Source of the DNA: an uncultured Bacteroidaceae bacterium
GTDB lineage: Bacteria; Bacteroidota; Bacteroidia; Bacteroidales; Bacteroidaceae
NCBI GenBank assembly: GCA_934364765.1
Contig: CAKRMO010000049.1
Span: forward strand, 1-7,496
DNA: 7,496 nt
Reading direction: 5' to 3'
This document shows positions 1 through 5,559 of the stretch, piece by piece (the stretch's first letter is position 1; each line of letters starts with the position of its first letter). A program made the position numbers and the translations under genes. Below the pieces are notes generated by a model. The model was not told where the DNA came from. It ran no database searches and worked only from the letters and a program-made list of their open reading frames with translations.

Positions 1-513
1 ATGAAGTGGGGCAGGAAAATCACAAAGGAACTTAACTGCGGTTTCCTGTATTACGGACACGGACCTTTCGGCGCGGGTTTCGGAACTTGGAAGTCGTGCG
101 TGGAATGCCAGCTGCAGCACGGCAACATGGGCGCGCTCTACATGATTGGCGAGGACATAACGCTTGATGCCGAAACGGAAAGGCGCGGCGTGGACTATGC
201 CTATAAGCCCGGCGGCGAGAGCGTGAAGTTCGGCAAGGCTGTGGAACGCCGCAAAATCCTCGGCGCATCGGACGCCGAAAACGAAGTGGGGCAGTGGAAC
301 ACCATTGAGATATACTGCGTGGGACAGCAGTCGGTTCACGTTGTGAACGGCAAAGTAACCATGCGCACAAGCGGCATATCCACGCTGGACGGCGGAAAGG
401 AAACGCCGCTTGCCGGCGGATGTCTGCAGCTTCAGAGCGAAGGTTCGGAACTTTTCGTGAAATCTGTGGAGATACAGCCAATAAAGGAAATCCCCTCGGA
501 ACTTTTGAAATGA
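1..513 (+). CDS. DUF1080 (3-keto-disaccharide hydrolase-like) protein, 3' part
   Basis: The frame is open from base 1 to a TGA at 511-513 (170 residues visible). The sequence fits the C-terminal two thirds of a DUF1080 domain, a concanavalin-like beta-sandwich found in Bacteroidetes glycan-processing proteins and associated with 3-keto-glycoside hydrolysis. Visible family-like elements are Trp-Asn at residues 99-100, Asn-Gly at 116-117 and the Leu-Gln-Leu-Gln-Ser-Glu-Gly stretch at 142-148 near the end. DUF1080 domains normally have another 50-80 residues before this point, often after a lipoprotein or Sec signal, so the ATG at base 1 is probably an internal methionine and the gene starts left of the window. 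Location in the cell therefore cannot be judged. The substrate is unknown. Family assignment rests on pattern recognition, not a search. Confidence 0.72.
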   Translation: MKWGRKITKELNCGFLYYGHGPFGAGFGTWKSCVECQLQHGNMGALYMIGEDITLDAETERRGVDYAYKPGGESVKFGKAVERRKILGASDAENEVGQWNTIEIYCVGQQSVHVVNGKVTMRTSGISTLDGGKETPLAGGCLQLQSEGSELFVKSVEIQPIKEIPSELLK

Positions 514-564
514 CAACCGCATAGAGTGAAAACCGTAGGCAACGCGGCGGAAATTCCTGCAAAC

Positions 565-600
565 GGCGTGGCGCACGGGAGCATTCCTGTGCGCCGCGCT
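565..600 (+). terminator. Hairpin after the DUF1080 gene, possible terminator
   Basis: A 16-pair imperfect stem (565-580 with 585-600, three G-U pairs) closes on the four-base loop GCAT. The inner core is GGCGCAC at 570-576 with GTGCGCC at 589-595. It lies about 50 bases after the stop codon and directly before the next promoter, as expected of a terminator. It is followed only by a poor T-run (TTGCTTTA), so it may be a transcript-end stabiliser or an inefficient terminator. Confidence 0.45.
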
Positions 601-603
601 TGC

Positions 604-633
604 TTTATGGGGCGGAACAAATTTGTATCTTTG
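604..633 (+). promoter_or_regulatory. Bacteroidetes-type promoter for the HAD phosphatase gene
   Basis: TATCTTTG at 626-633, followed by CA, matches the Bacteroidetes -7 consensus TAnnTTTG. TTTA at 604-607, 18 bases upstream, is an imperfect match to the -33 element TTTG. Transcription would start near 640, giving a leader of about 25 bases before the ATG at 666. This indicates that the phosphatase gene is transcribed separately from the upstream DUF1080 gene. Confidence 0.7.
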
Positions 634-665
634 CACCCCGATAAGCATGACATATATATAGGATT

Positions 666-1328
666 ATGGCAAAAAAACACTACACCGCCGTGGTTTTCGA
701 CCTTGACGGAACTCTTCTGAACACGCTCACAGATCTTCACGCGAGTGTGAACATTGCCCTTGCGCAATATGGGATGCCGCCGCGCACAATGGAGGAAGTG
801 CGCACATTCCTCGGCAACGGGTACCTTTACCTCATCTCGCATTGTGTGCCAGACGGCACGCCGGAGGAAAAGACCCGCGAGGTGCTGGAATATTTCGAGA
901 AGTACTATTACTCACACAGCATGGACACCACGCGCCCTTACGACGGCGTTCCCGAGGTGGTGGACGCGCTCGCAAAGGAAGGCTACAAGCTGGCTATTGT
1001 GTCAAACAAAGGAATGGCGGCGGTAAAGGAACTTGCCGCGCATTTCTTCAAAGGGGCGATAGAGGTTGCCATAGGCGAGAGCGCGGACGTTAGGCGCAAG
1101 CCCGCGCCCGATGCGGCTTTGCTGGGAATGCACCTGCTCGGGGCTGCAAAGGAGGAGACGCTTTATGTGGGCGATTCCGAAGTTGACATAGCCACTGCGA
1201 AAAATGCGGGAATAGACTGCCTTTCCGTGAGCTGGGGTTTCCGCACAAAGGAGTGCCTCAAAGAAAACGGCGCAACGGACGTTATCGACAGCCCGTCTGA
1301 AATAGCGGATTTTCTGAAAGAAAACTGA
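666..1328 (+). CDS. gph: HAD-superfamily hydrolase, phosphoglycolate phosphatase type
   Basis: A 220-residue cytoplasmic phosphatase with all four haloacid dehalogenase motifs. Motif I is DLDGT with nucleophile Asp12 and acid/base Asp14; motif II is Ser113 in IVSNKG; motif III is Lys145 in RRKPAPDA; motif IV is Gly-Asp170-Ser with Asp174, which bind Mg2+. Residues 17-90 form the helical cap of subclass I enzymes. Length and motif spacing fit the Gph/PgpH group, which removes phosphate from 2-phosphoglycolate, a product of DNA 3'-end repair. Related HAD enzymes act on other small phosphoesters, so the substrate is inferred. The ATG at 666 is the first start after the promoter and puts motif I at the usual distance from the N-terminus. 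No clear Shine-Dalgarno sequence is present. The gene ends 15 bases before a bidirectional terminator shared with the convergent alkaline phosphatase gene. Confidence 0.88.
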   Translation: MAKKHYTAVVFDLDGTLLNTLTDLHASVNIALAQYGMPPRTMEEVRTFLGNGYLYLISHCVPDGTPEEKTREVLEYFEKYYYSHSMDTTRPYDGVPEVVDALAKEGYKLAIVSNKGMAAVKELAAHFFKGAIEVAIGESADVRRKPAPDAALLGMHLLGAAKEETLYVGDSEVDIATAKNAGIDCLSVSWGFRTKECLKENGATDVIDSPSEIADFLKEN

Positions 1329-1342
1329 CAGTGCGCTTATAT

Positions 1343-1387
1343 AAACAAACCTCCCCCGAAGCAAGTGCTTCGGGGGAGGTTTGTTTT
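1343..1387. terminator. Bidirectional intrinsic terminator between convergent genes
   Basis: A perfect 21-bp inverted repeat (1343-1363 with 1366-1386) has a GC-rich core (CCTCCCCCGAAGC at 1350-1362) and AAACAAA/TTTGTTT ends. Read in either direction the stem ends in a T-rich run, so it can stop the HAD phosphatase transcript from the left and the alkaline phosphatase transcript from the right. The stop codons are 15 and 17 bases from the repeat. The two-base centre would open to a four-base or larger loop in RNA. Confidence 0.93.
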
Positions 1388-1403
1388 GGATGCTGTTGCC
1401 GGC

Positions 1404-2807
1404 TTAGAAGTTCAGGCCCATTGCCTTTGCAATTTTCTTGGGTATCTCGGTGTTGTCAATGCGTCCGTTATATTGCTCCGCACCTGCGCCAATGGCGAAC
1501 ACGGGAACGTAGCCGTTTGAGTGGCCTCCGCTCTGCCAGCCCACGAGGGCGCACTCGTCTATGATTTTCTTTGCGGTTGTCGAAATTCCGTTTGTGCTGT
1601 CGTATTCGTTCTTCTGCTTGGCCGCGCCGGCCTTTGTGGTCTCAAAGGATTCCTTCAGCCTTTGCGTCTGCTTGTCGTTTAGCTGCACGGTTTTCCAAAA
1701 GCCGAAACCGTCGGCAAGCAGTGCTTTCATGTCCTCCCACGTTGTGTTTTCCGCCCCTTTTGCCTTGAAAAGGCTGTCGGCACGCAGTGAGAATGTCGCA
1801 GCCGTGTTGCGCTGCCCTTTAAGTTTGTCGAGGTGCAGCTCATAAGGGCCGCGGCCGAGCGCGAGTCCGCCGGTTTCGTGGTCGGCTGTGATTACAATAA
1901 GTGTCTCATCGGGATGTTTCTTGTAGAAGTCGTAAGCCACTTTCACGGCATCGTCCATGTCGATAAGTTCGGCTATGAACGATGCTGCGTCGTTTGAGTG
2001 GCACGCCCAGTCAATCTTTCCGCCCTCGAGCATGAAGAAGAAACCTTTCTTGTTTTTCTTCATAAGATAGTCTATGCCGCTTTCCGCAATTTGCTTCAGC
2101 GTCAGGTCGTCTGCTTTGCGGTCGAGCGCGTAGGGCAGGCAGCTTGTGTTCACTTTTGCAGCCTCTTCTGTCTGGAAAAGGATAATCCTGTCGGCCTTTT
2201 TCTCCTTTTTCTTGAAGTCCTGCAGGCCGCGTGCTATGGTGTAGCCGCCTTTCTTTGCGAGTTTGTAGAGGTCTTCGCCGTTCTCGACGGGTTTCAGAAA
2301 CTCCGAGCCGGCAAAAAAGTCGAACTTCGACTCAATGAGCTGCAGGCCTATCTTGTGGTATTCGCCGCGCCCTTTGACGTGGGCGTAGAACGCTCCCGGC
2401 GTGGCGTGGTCAATCGACACTGTGGTGGAAATGCCCACGGCATATCCCGCGTCGCGTGCCTCCTCTGCCAGCGACTTCACGTTTGTGGCCAGGTCTTTCA
2501 GCATTCCGAGCGTGCCGTTGTGGGTTTTGTTGCCCGATGCGAGTGCTGTTCCGCCGGCGGCAGAGTCTGTAACGCCGTTGGTGCCCGACTGTGTGTTTAC
2601 GAGCGCGGAGTTGGGGAAGCTCGGAAAGCACAGTGGCACTATGCCTATCCTGCCCTGCAATGCGCCGAGGTAGGTTTCGGCGGCGTTAACCTGGTTCACG
2701 CCCATGCCGTCGCCGATGAAATAGAACACATACTTCGCCTTGGGCTGGGCAAACATAATTATGCCCGCAAAAGCGAATGCAAGTGCCGTAATAAGTCTTT
2801 TTCTCAT
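1404..2807 (-). CDS. phoA: Secreted alkaline phosphatase (PhoA family)
   Basis: A 467-residue enzyme that removes phosphate from phosphomonoesters outside the cytoplasm. Residues 1-20 form a Sec signal peptide: Arg-Lys-Arg, a hydrophobic core, then Phe-Ala|Gln. By alignment to E. coli numbering, the two-zinc, one-magnesium site appears complete: Asp33 (Asp51), nucleophile Ser82 in VTDSAAGG (Ser102), Thr136 (Thr155), phosphate-binding Arg147 (Arg166), Glu261 (Glu322), Asp266 (Asp327), His270 (His331), Asp309-His310 (Asp369-His370) and His429 in SGGHSNG (His412). At the third metal site, His134 replaces E. coli Asp153 and Trp267 replaces Lys328, as in the Thermotoga and Bacillus enzymes. The start is the only one giving a proper signal peptide, and a TAACTTTG box lies upstream. 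Another exported phosphatase gene lies 88 bases upstream on the same strand, so the pair probably serves phosphate scavenging. Full length, no sign of damage. Confidence 0.93.
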   Translation of the reverse strand: MRKRLITALAFAFAGIIMFAQPKAKYVFYFIGDGMGVNQVNAAETYLGALQGRIGIVPLCFPSFPNSALVNTQSGTNGVTDSAAGGTALASGNKTHNGTLGMLKDLATNVKSLAEEARDAGYAVGISTTVSIDHATPGAFYAHVKGRGEYHKIGLQLIESKFDFFAGSEFLKPVENGEDLYKLAKKGGYTIARGLQDFKKKEKKADRIILFQTEEAAKVNTSCLPYALDRKADDLTLKQIAESGIDYLMKKNKKGFFFMLEGGKIDWACHSNDAASFIAELIDMDDAVKVAYDFYKKHPDETLIVITADHETGGLALGRGPYELHLDKLKGQRNTAATFSLRADSLFKAKGAENTTWEDMKALLADGFGFWKTVQLNDKQTQRLKESFETTKAGAAKQKNEYDSTNGISTTAKKIIDECALVGWQSGGHSNGYVPVFAIGAGAEQYNGRIDNTEIPKKIAKAMGLNF

Positions 2808-2839
2808 ATTTCTGTTTGTTTTGGTTCTCTTGTTTTGTG

Positions 2840-2874
2840 CAAAGTTATGAAAGCCGTGTTACTGTTTTGTTAAA
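2840..2874 (-). promoter_or_regulatory. Promoter of the alkaline phosphatase gene
   Basis: On the minus strand TAACTTTG (2847 to 2840, followed by CA) is an excellent -7 element. A possible -33 element, TTTA at 2874-2871, lies 23 bases upstream, a little far. Transcription would start near 2833, about 25 bases before the ATG. A small inverted repeat, AAACGC-CT-GCGTTT at 2872-2885, overlaps the -33 area. It could be a weak terminator for the upstream phosphatase gene or an operator. Read-through from that gene is also possible. Confidence 0.7.
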
Positions 2875-2895
2875 CGCCTGCGTTTTTGCGCCGGC

Positions 2896-3807
2896 TTATT
2901 TTGCGAACACCTGTTTCATTGGCCTTCCCGTCCACACCTGCGGTGTTTTCAGCCCGAATATGTAGGCTGTGGTCGCCGCTATGTCGTATTGCATCATGCT
3001 CTCCTTGAACTCCCCGAGCTTTTTCACGTTTTTGCCGCAGATTATGAACGGGCCTTCGTATTCGGCCAGCGAGCGTCCGCCGTGCCCCCTGCCCACGCCG
3101 CCGTGGTCGGTGGTGAGGATGAAGATTGTCTCGTTGTATATCCCCGCGTCCTTTGTGGCCTGCACCACCTTGCCTATGGCCTTGTCGATGACTTTCAGCG
3201 AGTCGTAGTATGCCGGCGTGTCGTGGCCTATGGCGTGTCCCACCTCGTCGGGCTCGTTGAGCGACACGAATGTAAGGGCGGGCTTGTATTTCGTTATCAT
3301 TTCGCAGGTCTTGTCCATTGCGCCGTTTATGGTGGCCTCCTTGCCCGTTACCATATATTTGTAGTTTATGCACGCCGTGTCGATGAGGTCGGGAATAACG
3401 TCCCACCAGCCCACGAAAGCCGTAACGGCCTGCGGGCATTGCGCCCTGAGCAGTGAGAAAACCGTGGGCAGCATTCCGCGCTCGTTTGCCGTGCCTTCGG
3501 GCAGCGGGGTGGTGGGCTTGCGGGTGTTCCATTCGGTTATGCCGTGGATTTCCGTCGGGCATCCGTTCCACATCGACGCCCAGTTTATCGCGCTTGCCGT
3601 GGGGAACACGCTGCGCTTGTGGAGGGTGTAGCTTCCGTTCTCCATCATCGATTTGATGTTGGGTATTCCGCCGGCCTTTGGCACACTGTATGCGCCCCAG
3701 CCGTCGGCCCCGATAAACACCACGTGCTTTGCACGCCATTTTGCGTCTGCGTTTTGGGTTGCTGACAACACAAGCAGGAGTGCCAGCAGTGAAAGGATTT
3801 TTCTCAT
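2896..3807 (-). CDS. Secreted phosphatase/phosphodiesterase, alkaline phosphatase superfamily (NPP-like)
   Basis: A 303-residue exported hydrolase that fits the type I phosphodiesterase/nucleotide pyrophosphatase group, a two-metal family splitting phosphate mono- or diesters. Residues 1-22 look like a Sec signal peptide (Arg-Lys, a Leu-rich core, then Ala-Asp-Ala). Likely active-site elements in order are metal ligand Asp35 in GADGWG; FPTASAIN at 68-75, with Ser72 at the nucleophile position (Thr in mammalian NPPs) and conserved Asn75; CPTEIHGIT at 83-91; Asp187 and His191 in EPDEVGH; and Asp234-His235 in LTTDHGG. His242 in GHGGR is a likely third histidine ligand. It is shorter than mammalian NPPs and lacks their accessory domains. 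A TAACTTTG box lies upstream and an alkaline phosphatase gene follows 88 bases downstream with its own promoter. The substrate is unknown; nucleotides or other phosphoesters are plausible. A sulfatase-like or phosphonate activity cannot be excluded. Confidence 0.85.
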   Translation of the reverse strand: MRKILSLLALLLVLSATQNADAKWRAKHVVFIGADGWGAYSVPKAGGIPNIKSMMENGSYTLHKRSVFPTASAINWASMWNGCPTEIHGITEWNTRKPTTPLPEGTANERGMLPTVFSLLRAQCPQAVTAFVGWWDVIPDLIDTACINYKYMVTGKEATINGAMDKTCEMITKYKPALTFVSLNEPDEVGHAIGHDTPAYYDSLKVIDKAIGKVVQATKDAGIYNETIFILTTDHGGVGRGHGGRSLAEYEGPFIICGKNVKKLGEFKESMMQYDIAATTAYIFGLKTPQVWTGRPMKQVFAK

Positions 3808-3847
3808 GGTCTTTTAATTGTTTTCAGATATTTTTATGCTGTAGGGG

Positions 3848-3879
3848 CAAAGTTAGCACAAATGTTCGGACTTGTGAAA
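3848..3879 (-). promoter_or_regulatory. Promoter of the NPP-like phosphatase gene
   Basis: On the minus strand TTTC (3879-3876) and TAACTTTG (3855-3848) are separated by 20 bases, close to the Bacteroidetes -33/-7 arrangement. The predicted start of transcription near 3841 leaves a leader of about 35 bases before the ATG at 3807. The box and its trailing C are identical to those of the alkaline phosphatase, engB and recR promoters in this window. Confidence 0.72.
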
Positions 3880-3959
3880 TTTTCCGCGCATAAAAGCGTT
3901 TTGCGCGGTGGCTTGCGGTTTGGTTTTGGCGGTGGCGCATAGGGCGTATGCCATACGCC

Positions 3960-3991
3960 CAAACGTATATGCCGTTGCTATCAACAACCAA
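3960..3991 (-). promoter_or_regulatory. Possible second promoter upstream of the NPP-like phosphatase gene
   Basis: On the minus strand TACGTTTG (3967-3960) matches TAnnTTTG, with TTGG (3991-3988) 20 bases upstream. It would drive a leader of about 145 bases toward the phosphatase gene. The -7 box ends in the palindrome GGGCGTATGCCATACGCCC (3942-3960), which would lie across the transcription start, where a repressor could bind. The short degenerate consensus makes chance occurrence quite possible. Confidence 0.25.
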
Positions 3992-4034
3992 CATACATCG
4001 TTCATGTAATTTCCGCAAAAGCAAAACGGCTGTC

Positions 4035-4064
4035 TTTTTCATGACACCCCGAAAATTACATTTG
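4035..4064 (+). promoter_or_regulatory. Possible orphan promoter on the plus strand
   Basis: TACATTTG at 4057-4064 matches TAnnTTTG, and TTTT at 4035-4038 lies 18 bases upstream. No gene follows on the plus strand, but a terminator-like hairpin with T7 lies 65-75 bases downstream. It is an imperfect element in AT-rich DNA and could be fortuitous. Confidence 0.25.
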
Positions 4065-4069
4065 ATGTA

Positions 4070-4137
4070 GGAAAAACTACATAGGACATAGAAAAAATTA
4101 TGTCTGATATAATCCAGACTACATCAGACCTTTTTTT
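4070..4137 (+). ncRNA. Candidate short RNA (about 68 nt), speculative
   Basis: A start near 4070, predicted from the TACATTTG box, and the hairpin with T7 ending at 4137 would define a short non-coding transcript. It contains GACATA/TATGTC and GTCTGAT/ATCAGAC stems. The GTCTG arm at 4102-4106 could instead pair with CAGAC at 4115-4119, giving two exclusive folds. It is antisense to nothing annotated here except read-through from the acetyltransferase gene. No known RNA family was recognised. The call rests only on promoter-like and terminator-like sequences. Confidence 0.18.
4102..4137 (+). terminator. Terminator-like hairpin with T7 tail
   Basis: GTCTGAT (4102-4108) pairs perfectly with ATCAGAC (4123-4129) around a 14-base loop, followed by CC? 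no more than one C and then seven T at 4131-4137. On the minus strand the same stem is followed, four bases later, by six T (complement of 4092-4097), so it could act both ways. The stem is short and not GC-rich, so strength is probably modest. Confidence 0.4.
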
Positions 4138-4221
4138 GCCTACGTGCAATGCATTGAAAACCAAATGCTTGCAAGGAAAACGGAGATGGGGCGTAAAATC
4201 TTGGATTTCAGGAGCTTGCTC

Positions 4222-4240
4222 AAAAAGCCGGCATTTGCCG
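4222..4240 (-). terminator. Probable weak terminator after the acetyltransferase gene
   Basis: On the minus strand CGGCA/TGCCG (4240-4236 with 4233-4229) forms a small GC-rich hairpin followed by GC and five T (4226-4222), about 30 bases past the TAG stop. A second small repeat, GAGC/GCTC at 4212-4221, lies just beyond. Position and T-run support a terminator for the engB-maa transcript; the short stem makes this uncertain. Confidence 0.4.
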
Positions 4241-4269
4241 TTTCCTGTGCAAGGCGGTACGTTTCCGGG

Positions 4270-4842
4270 CTATGCAGTGCCGTTGTTTTCAATATGCCTT
4301 ATAATCCTGCACGGGTTTCCCGCCGCCACCACTCCGGGCGGTATGTCGCGGGTAACCACGCTGCCCGCGCCTATCACCGAGCCTTCGCCTATCGTTACGC
4401 CCGGCAGTATGCTCGCGTGCCCGCCTATCCACACGTTGTCGCAGATTGTTACCGCCTTGGCGGCTTCAAATCCGGCGGTGCGTGTGCTGACATCGAGGGG
4501 GTGGTATGCGGCGTAAATTCCCACCTGCGGGCCTATCAGCACATTGTTCCCGATGCTCACCCTTGCGGTGTCGAGAATTACGAGCCCCGAATTTGCGAAA
4601 AAGTTTTCGCCTATATATATATTGTACCCGAAGTCGCAGTGGAACGGCGATATTATGCGGCATCGCGCCCCCATGCTCCCGAAGAGCGACTTCATTACCT
4701 CCCCGCGTTCTTTGGTTGCCGAAAGGCGCAGCGAGTTGAGCCGGTAAACGAGTTCGGCGGCGCGGGCGTATTCCCTGCGCAGCTCTTCGCAGCTGTCGGG
4801 GTTGTAGAGCATCCCCGCCTCGCGCATTTCCTTGCCGGTCAT
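4270..4842 (-). CDS. maa: Maltose/galactoside O-acetyltransferase-type hexapeptide enzyme
   Basis: A 190-residue cytoplasmic acetyltransferase using acetyl-CoA, probably on sugar hydroxyls. Residues 1-55 fit the Mac (maltose acetyltransferase) N-terminal domain, including the opening pattern MTGKEMREAG-MLYNP. Residues 60-180 form a left-handed beta helix of hexapeptide repeats, for example ILDTARVSIGNNVLIG at 89-104 and VTIGEGSVIGAGSVVTRDIP at 149-168. His114 in AAYHPLDVSTR matches the catalytic histidine of LacA/Maa, and AAGNPCRIIR at 173-182 is the usual C-terminal signature. Length is typical (about 185-200). The start overlaps the engB stop as ATGA (4842-4839), implying translational coupling in one transcript. 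The real acceptor sugar is not shown by sequence; such enzymes may acetylate glucose, maltose, galactosides or polysaccharide precursors. No functional link to EngB is evident beyond co-transcription. Confidence 0.9.
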   Translation of the reverse strand: MTGKEMREAGMLYNPDSCEELRREYARAAELVYRLNSLRLSATKERGEVMKSLFGSMGARCRIISPFHCDFGYNIYIGENFFANSGLVILDTARVSIGNNVLIGPQVGIYAAYHPLDVSTRTAGFEAAKAVTICDNVWIGGHASILPGVTIGEGSVIGAGSVVTRDIPPGVVAAGNPCRIIRHIENNGTA

Positions 4843-5498
4843 GGTTTGGCTGTGGATTTTGCGGCGTTAAGCTGCGTGTTGATGCCGTGTATGTATTCAA
4901 GCAACTCGTCCTTCCCCGTCTTGCGCAGCGATGAGGTTGTGAACATGGGCGGCAGCTCCTCCCACGTCTCCGCCAGGGCGGCGCGCATGGCGGCAATGTT
5001 CTCCTTCAAGCCTTTGTCGTTGGGGCGGTCGGCTTTGGTGAACACAATGGCGAGGGGTATGCCCTCCGTTCCCGCGTTGTTGATGAAGTCCACGTCAATC
5101 CTCTGCGGCGGCACACGCGAGTCGATGAGCACAAAGAGGCACGTCAGCTCCTGCCGCCCGCCCACATAGCTGCCTATGATGCTCCCGAACTTGTCGCGGT
5201 CGGTTTTGCTGCGGCGTGCGTAGCCGTAGCCGGGAAGGTCGACAATATACCAGCTGCCGTTTATGAGGAAGTGGTTTATGAGCATGGTCTTTCCGGGACG
5301 CGCCGAGGTCATGGCGAGTTTCTTCCTGCCGCACAGCATGTTTATAAGGCTGCTTTTGCCCACGTTGCTGCGTCCTATAAAGGCGTATTCGGGCCTGCCG
5401 TCGTCGGGGCAGCGGCTTATGTCGGTGTTGCTTATCACGAATTCCGACGTAACTATGTCGTGTTTGTTTCTTCGCGGTTGGGTCGGCTTCATTACCAT
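4839..5498 (-). CDS. engB: Ribosome biogenesis GTP-binding protein EngB (YihA/YsxC)
   Basis: A GTPase of the TrmE-Era-EngA-YihA group needed for large ribosomal subunit assembly, and usually essential. Counting from the ATG at 5498 (219 residues), the G motifs are all present: G1 GRSNVGKSS at 42-50, G2 Thr71 in PGKT, G3 DLPGYG at 87-92, G4 TKAD at 154-157 and G5 TSS near 188-190. The stretch SEFVISNTDISRCP before G1 is typical of the Bacteroidetes protein. The frame stays open upstream to 5621, but that extension would cross the gene's own TAACTTTG promoter at 5530-5523, and the family is about 200 residues. The start is therefore 5498 or, two codons later, 5492. The stop overlaps the start of the acetyltransferase gene by four bases. 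The divergent neighbour is recR. Confidence 0.93.
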   Translation of the reverse strand: MVMKPTQPRRNKHDIVTSEFVISNTDISRCPDDGRPEYAFIGRSNVGKSSLINMLCGRKKLAMTSARPGKTMLINHFLINGSWYIVDLPGYGYARRSKTDRDKFGSIIGSYVGGRQELTCLFVLIDSRVPPQRIDVDFINNAGTEGIPLAIVFTKADRPNDKGLKENIAAMRAALAETWEELPPMFTTSSLRKTGKDELLEYIHGINTQLNAAKSTAKP

Positions 5499-5522
5499 TT
5501 TGCGTGGATTTATAAATATAGG

Positions 5523-5554
5523 CAAAGTTAGGCTTTTTGGTTGAGTTTTCTTAA
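5523..5554 (-). promoter_or_regulatory. Promoter of the engB-maa operon
   Basis: On the minus strand TAACTTTG (5530-5523) is the -7 element. A weak -33 element, TTAA (5554-5551), lies 20 bases upstream and coincides with the recR -7 box on the opposite strand. Transcription would start near 5516, about 18 bases before the chosen engB ATG. Confidence 0.68.
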
Positions 5555-5559
5555 CTTTG
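5528..5559 (+). promoter_or_regulatory. Promoter of recR
   Basis: TAACTTTG at 5552-5559, followed by C, is the -7 element. A weak -33 element, TTAG (5528-5531), lies 20 bases upstream, inside the engB -7 box. Transcription would start near 5566, giving a leader of about 44 bases before the recR ATG at 5610. This places the RecR start at 5610 rather than at the upstream non-ATG codons of the same frame. Confidence 0.68.

Larger units (their letters stand above)
3884..4129. repeat. Cluster of short inverted repeats
   Basis: Seven inverted repeats occur within about 250 bases. They are CCGCGCA/TGCGCGG (3884-3890, 3902-3908); GGGCGTATG/CATACGCCC with one central base (3942-3950, 3952-3960); TACAT/ATGTA (3994-3998, 4004-4008); TGTC/GACA (4031-4034, 4043-4046); ATGTAG/CTACAT (4065-4070, 4077-4082); GACATA/TATGTC (4085-4090, 4099-4104); and GTCTGAT/ATCAGAC (4102-4108, 4123-4129). 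Several share TACAT/ATGTA or GACA/TGTC arms and have A- or T-tract loops, so they look related rather than random. CTACAT recurs at 4119-4124. The nature is unknown: an array of operators, structured RNA, or a dispersed intergenic repeat are all possible. Confidence 0.55.
3808..4269. other. Intergenic region of 462 bases, no credible gene
   Basis: This stretch lies between the end of the acetyltransferase gene and the start of the NPP-like phosphatase gene, both on the minus strand. It holds the phosphatase promoter at its left end, a dense set of inverted repeats at 3884-4129, two further promoter-like sequences (minus 3967-3960, plus 4057-4064), a terminator-like hairpin with T7 at 4102-4137, and a probable terminator for the acetyltransferase gene at 4222-4240. 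A 10-bp perfect palindrome, CAATGCATTG, sits at 4147-4156. Open frames inside it resemble no family I recognise and cross the promoter or the repeats. Confidence 0.75.

Noticed and set aside
526..720. A 64-residue plus-strand frame between the first two genes
   Set aside because: It covers the hairpin and the promoter and runs out of frame into the HAD phosphatase gene.
1998..2873. A 291-residue open frame on the plus strand
   Set aside because: It lies antisense to the alkaline phosphatase gene, which has a complete active site and signal peptide. The antisense translation shows no recognisable domain.
2870..3739. A 289-residue minus-strand frame overlapping the NPP-like phosphatase
   Set aside because: It is another frame of the same DNA, rich in Arg, Gly and His in the manner of out-of-frame GC-rich translation, and it lacks the metal-site motifs of the true frame.
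3824..4042. A 72-residue minus-strand frame beginning MKKTAVLLL
   Set aside because: The start resembles a signal sequence, but the frame turns basic at once, crosses several inverted repeats and ends past the promoter of the next gene. It is more likely chance or part of a repeat element.
3884..4129. The repeats as a CRISPR array
   Set aside because: The repeats are short, inverted and of different sequence, without equal direct repeats and spacers, and no cas gene is present.
4144..5169. A 341-residue plus-strand open frame
   Set aside because: It is antisense to both the acetyltransferase and engB, spans their junction, and shows no domain or promoter.
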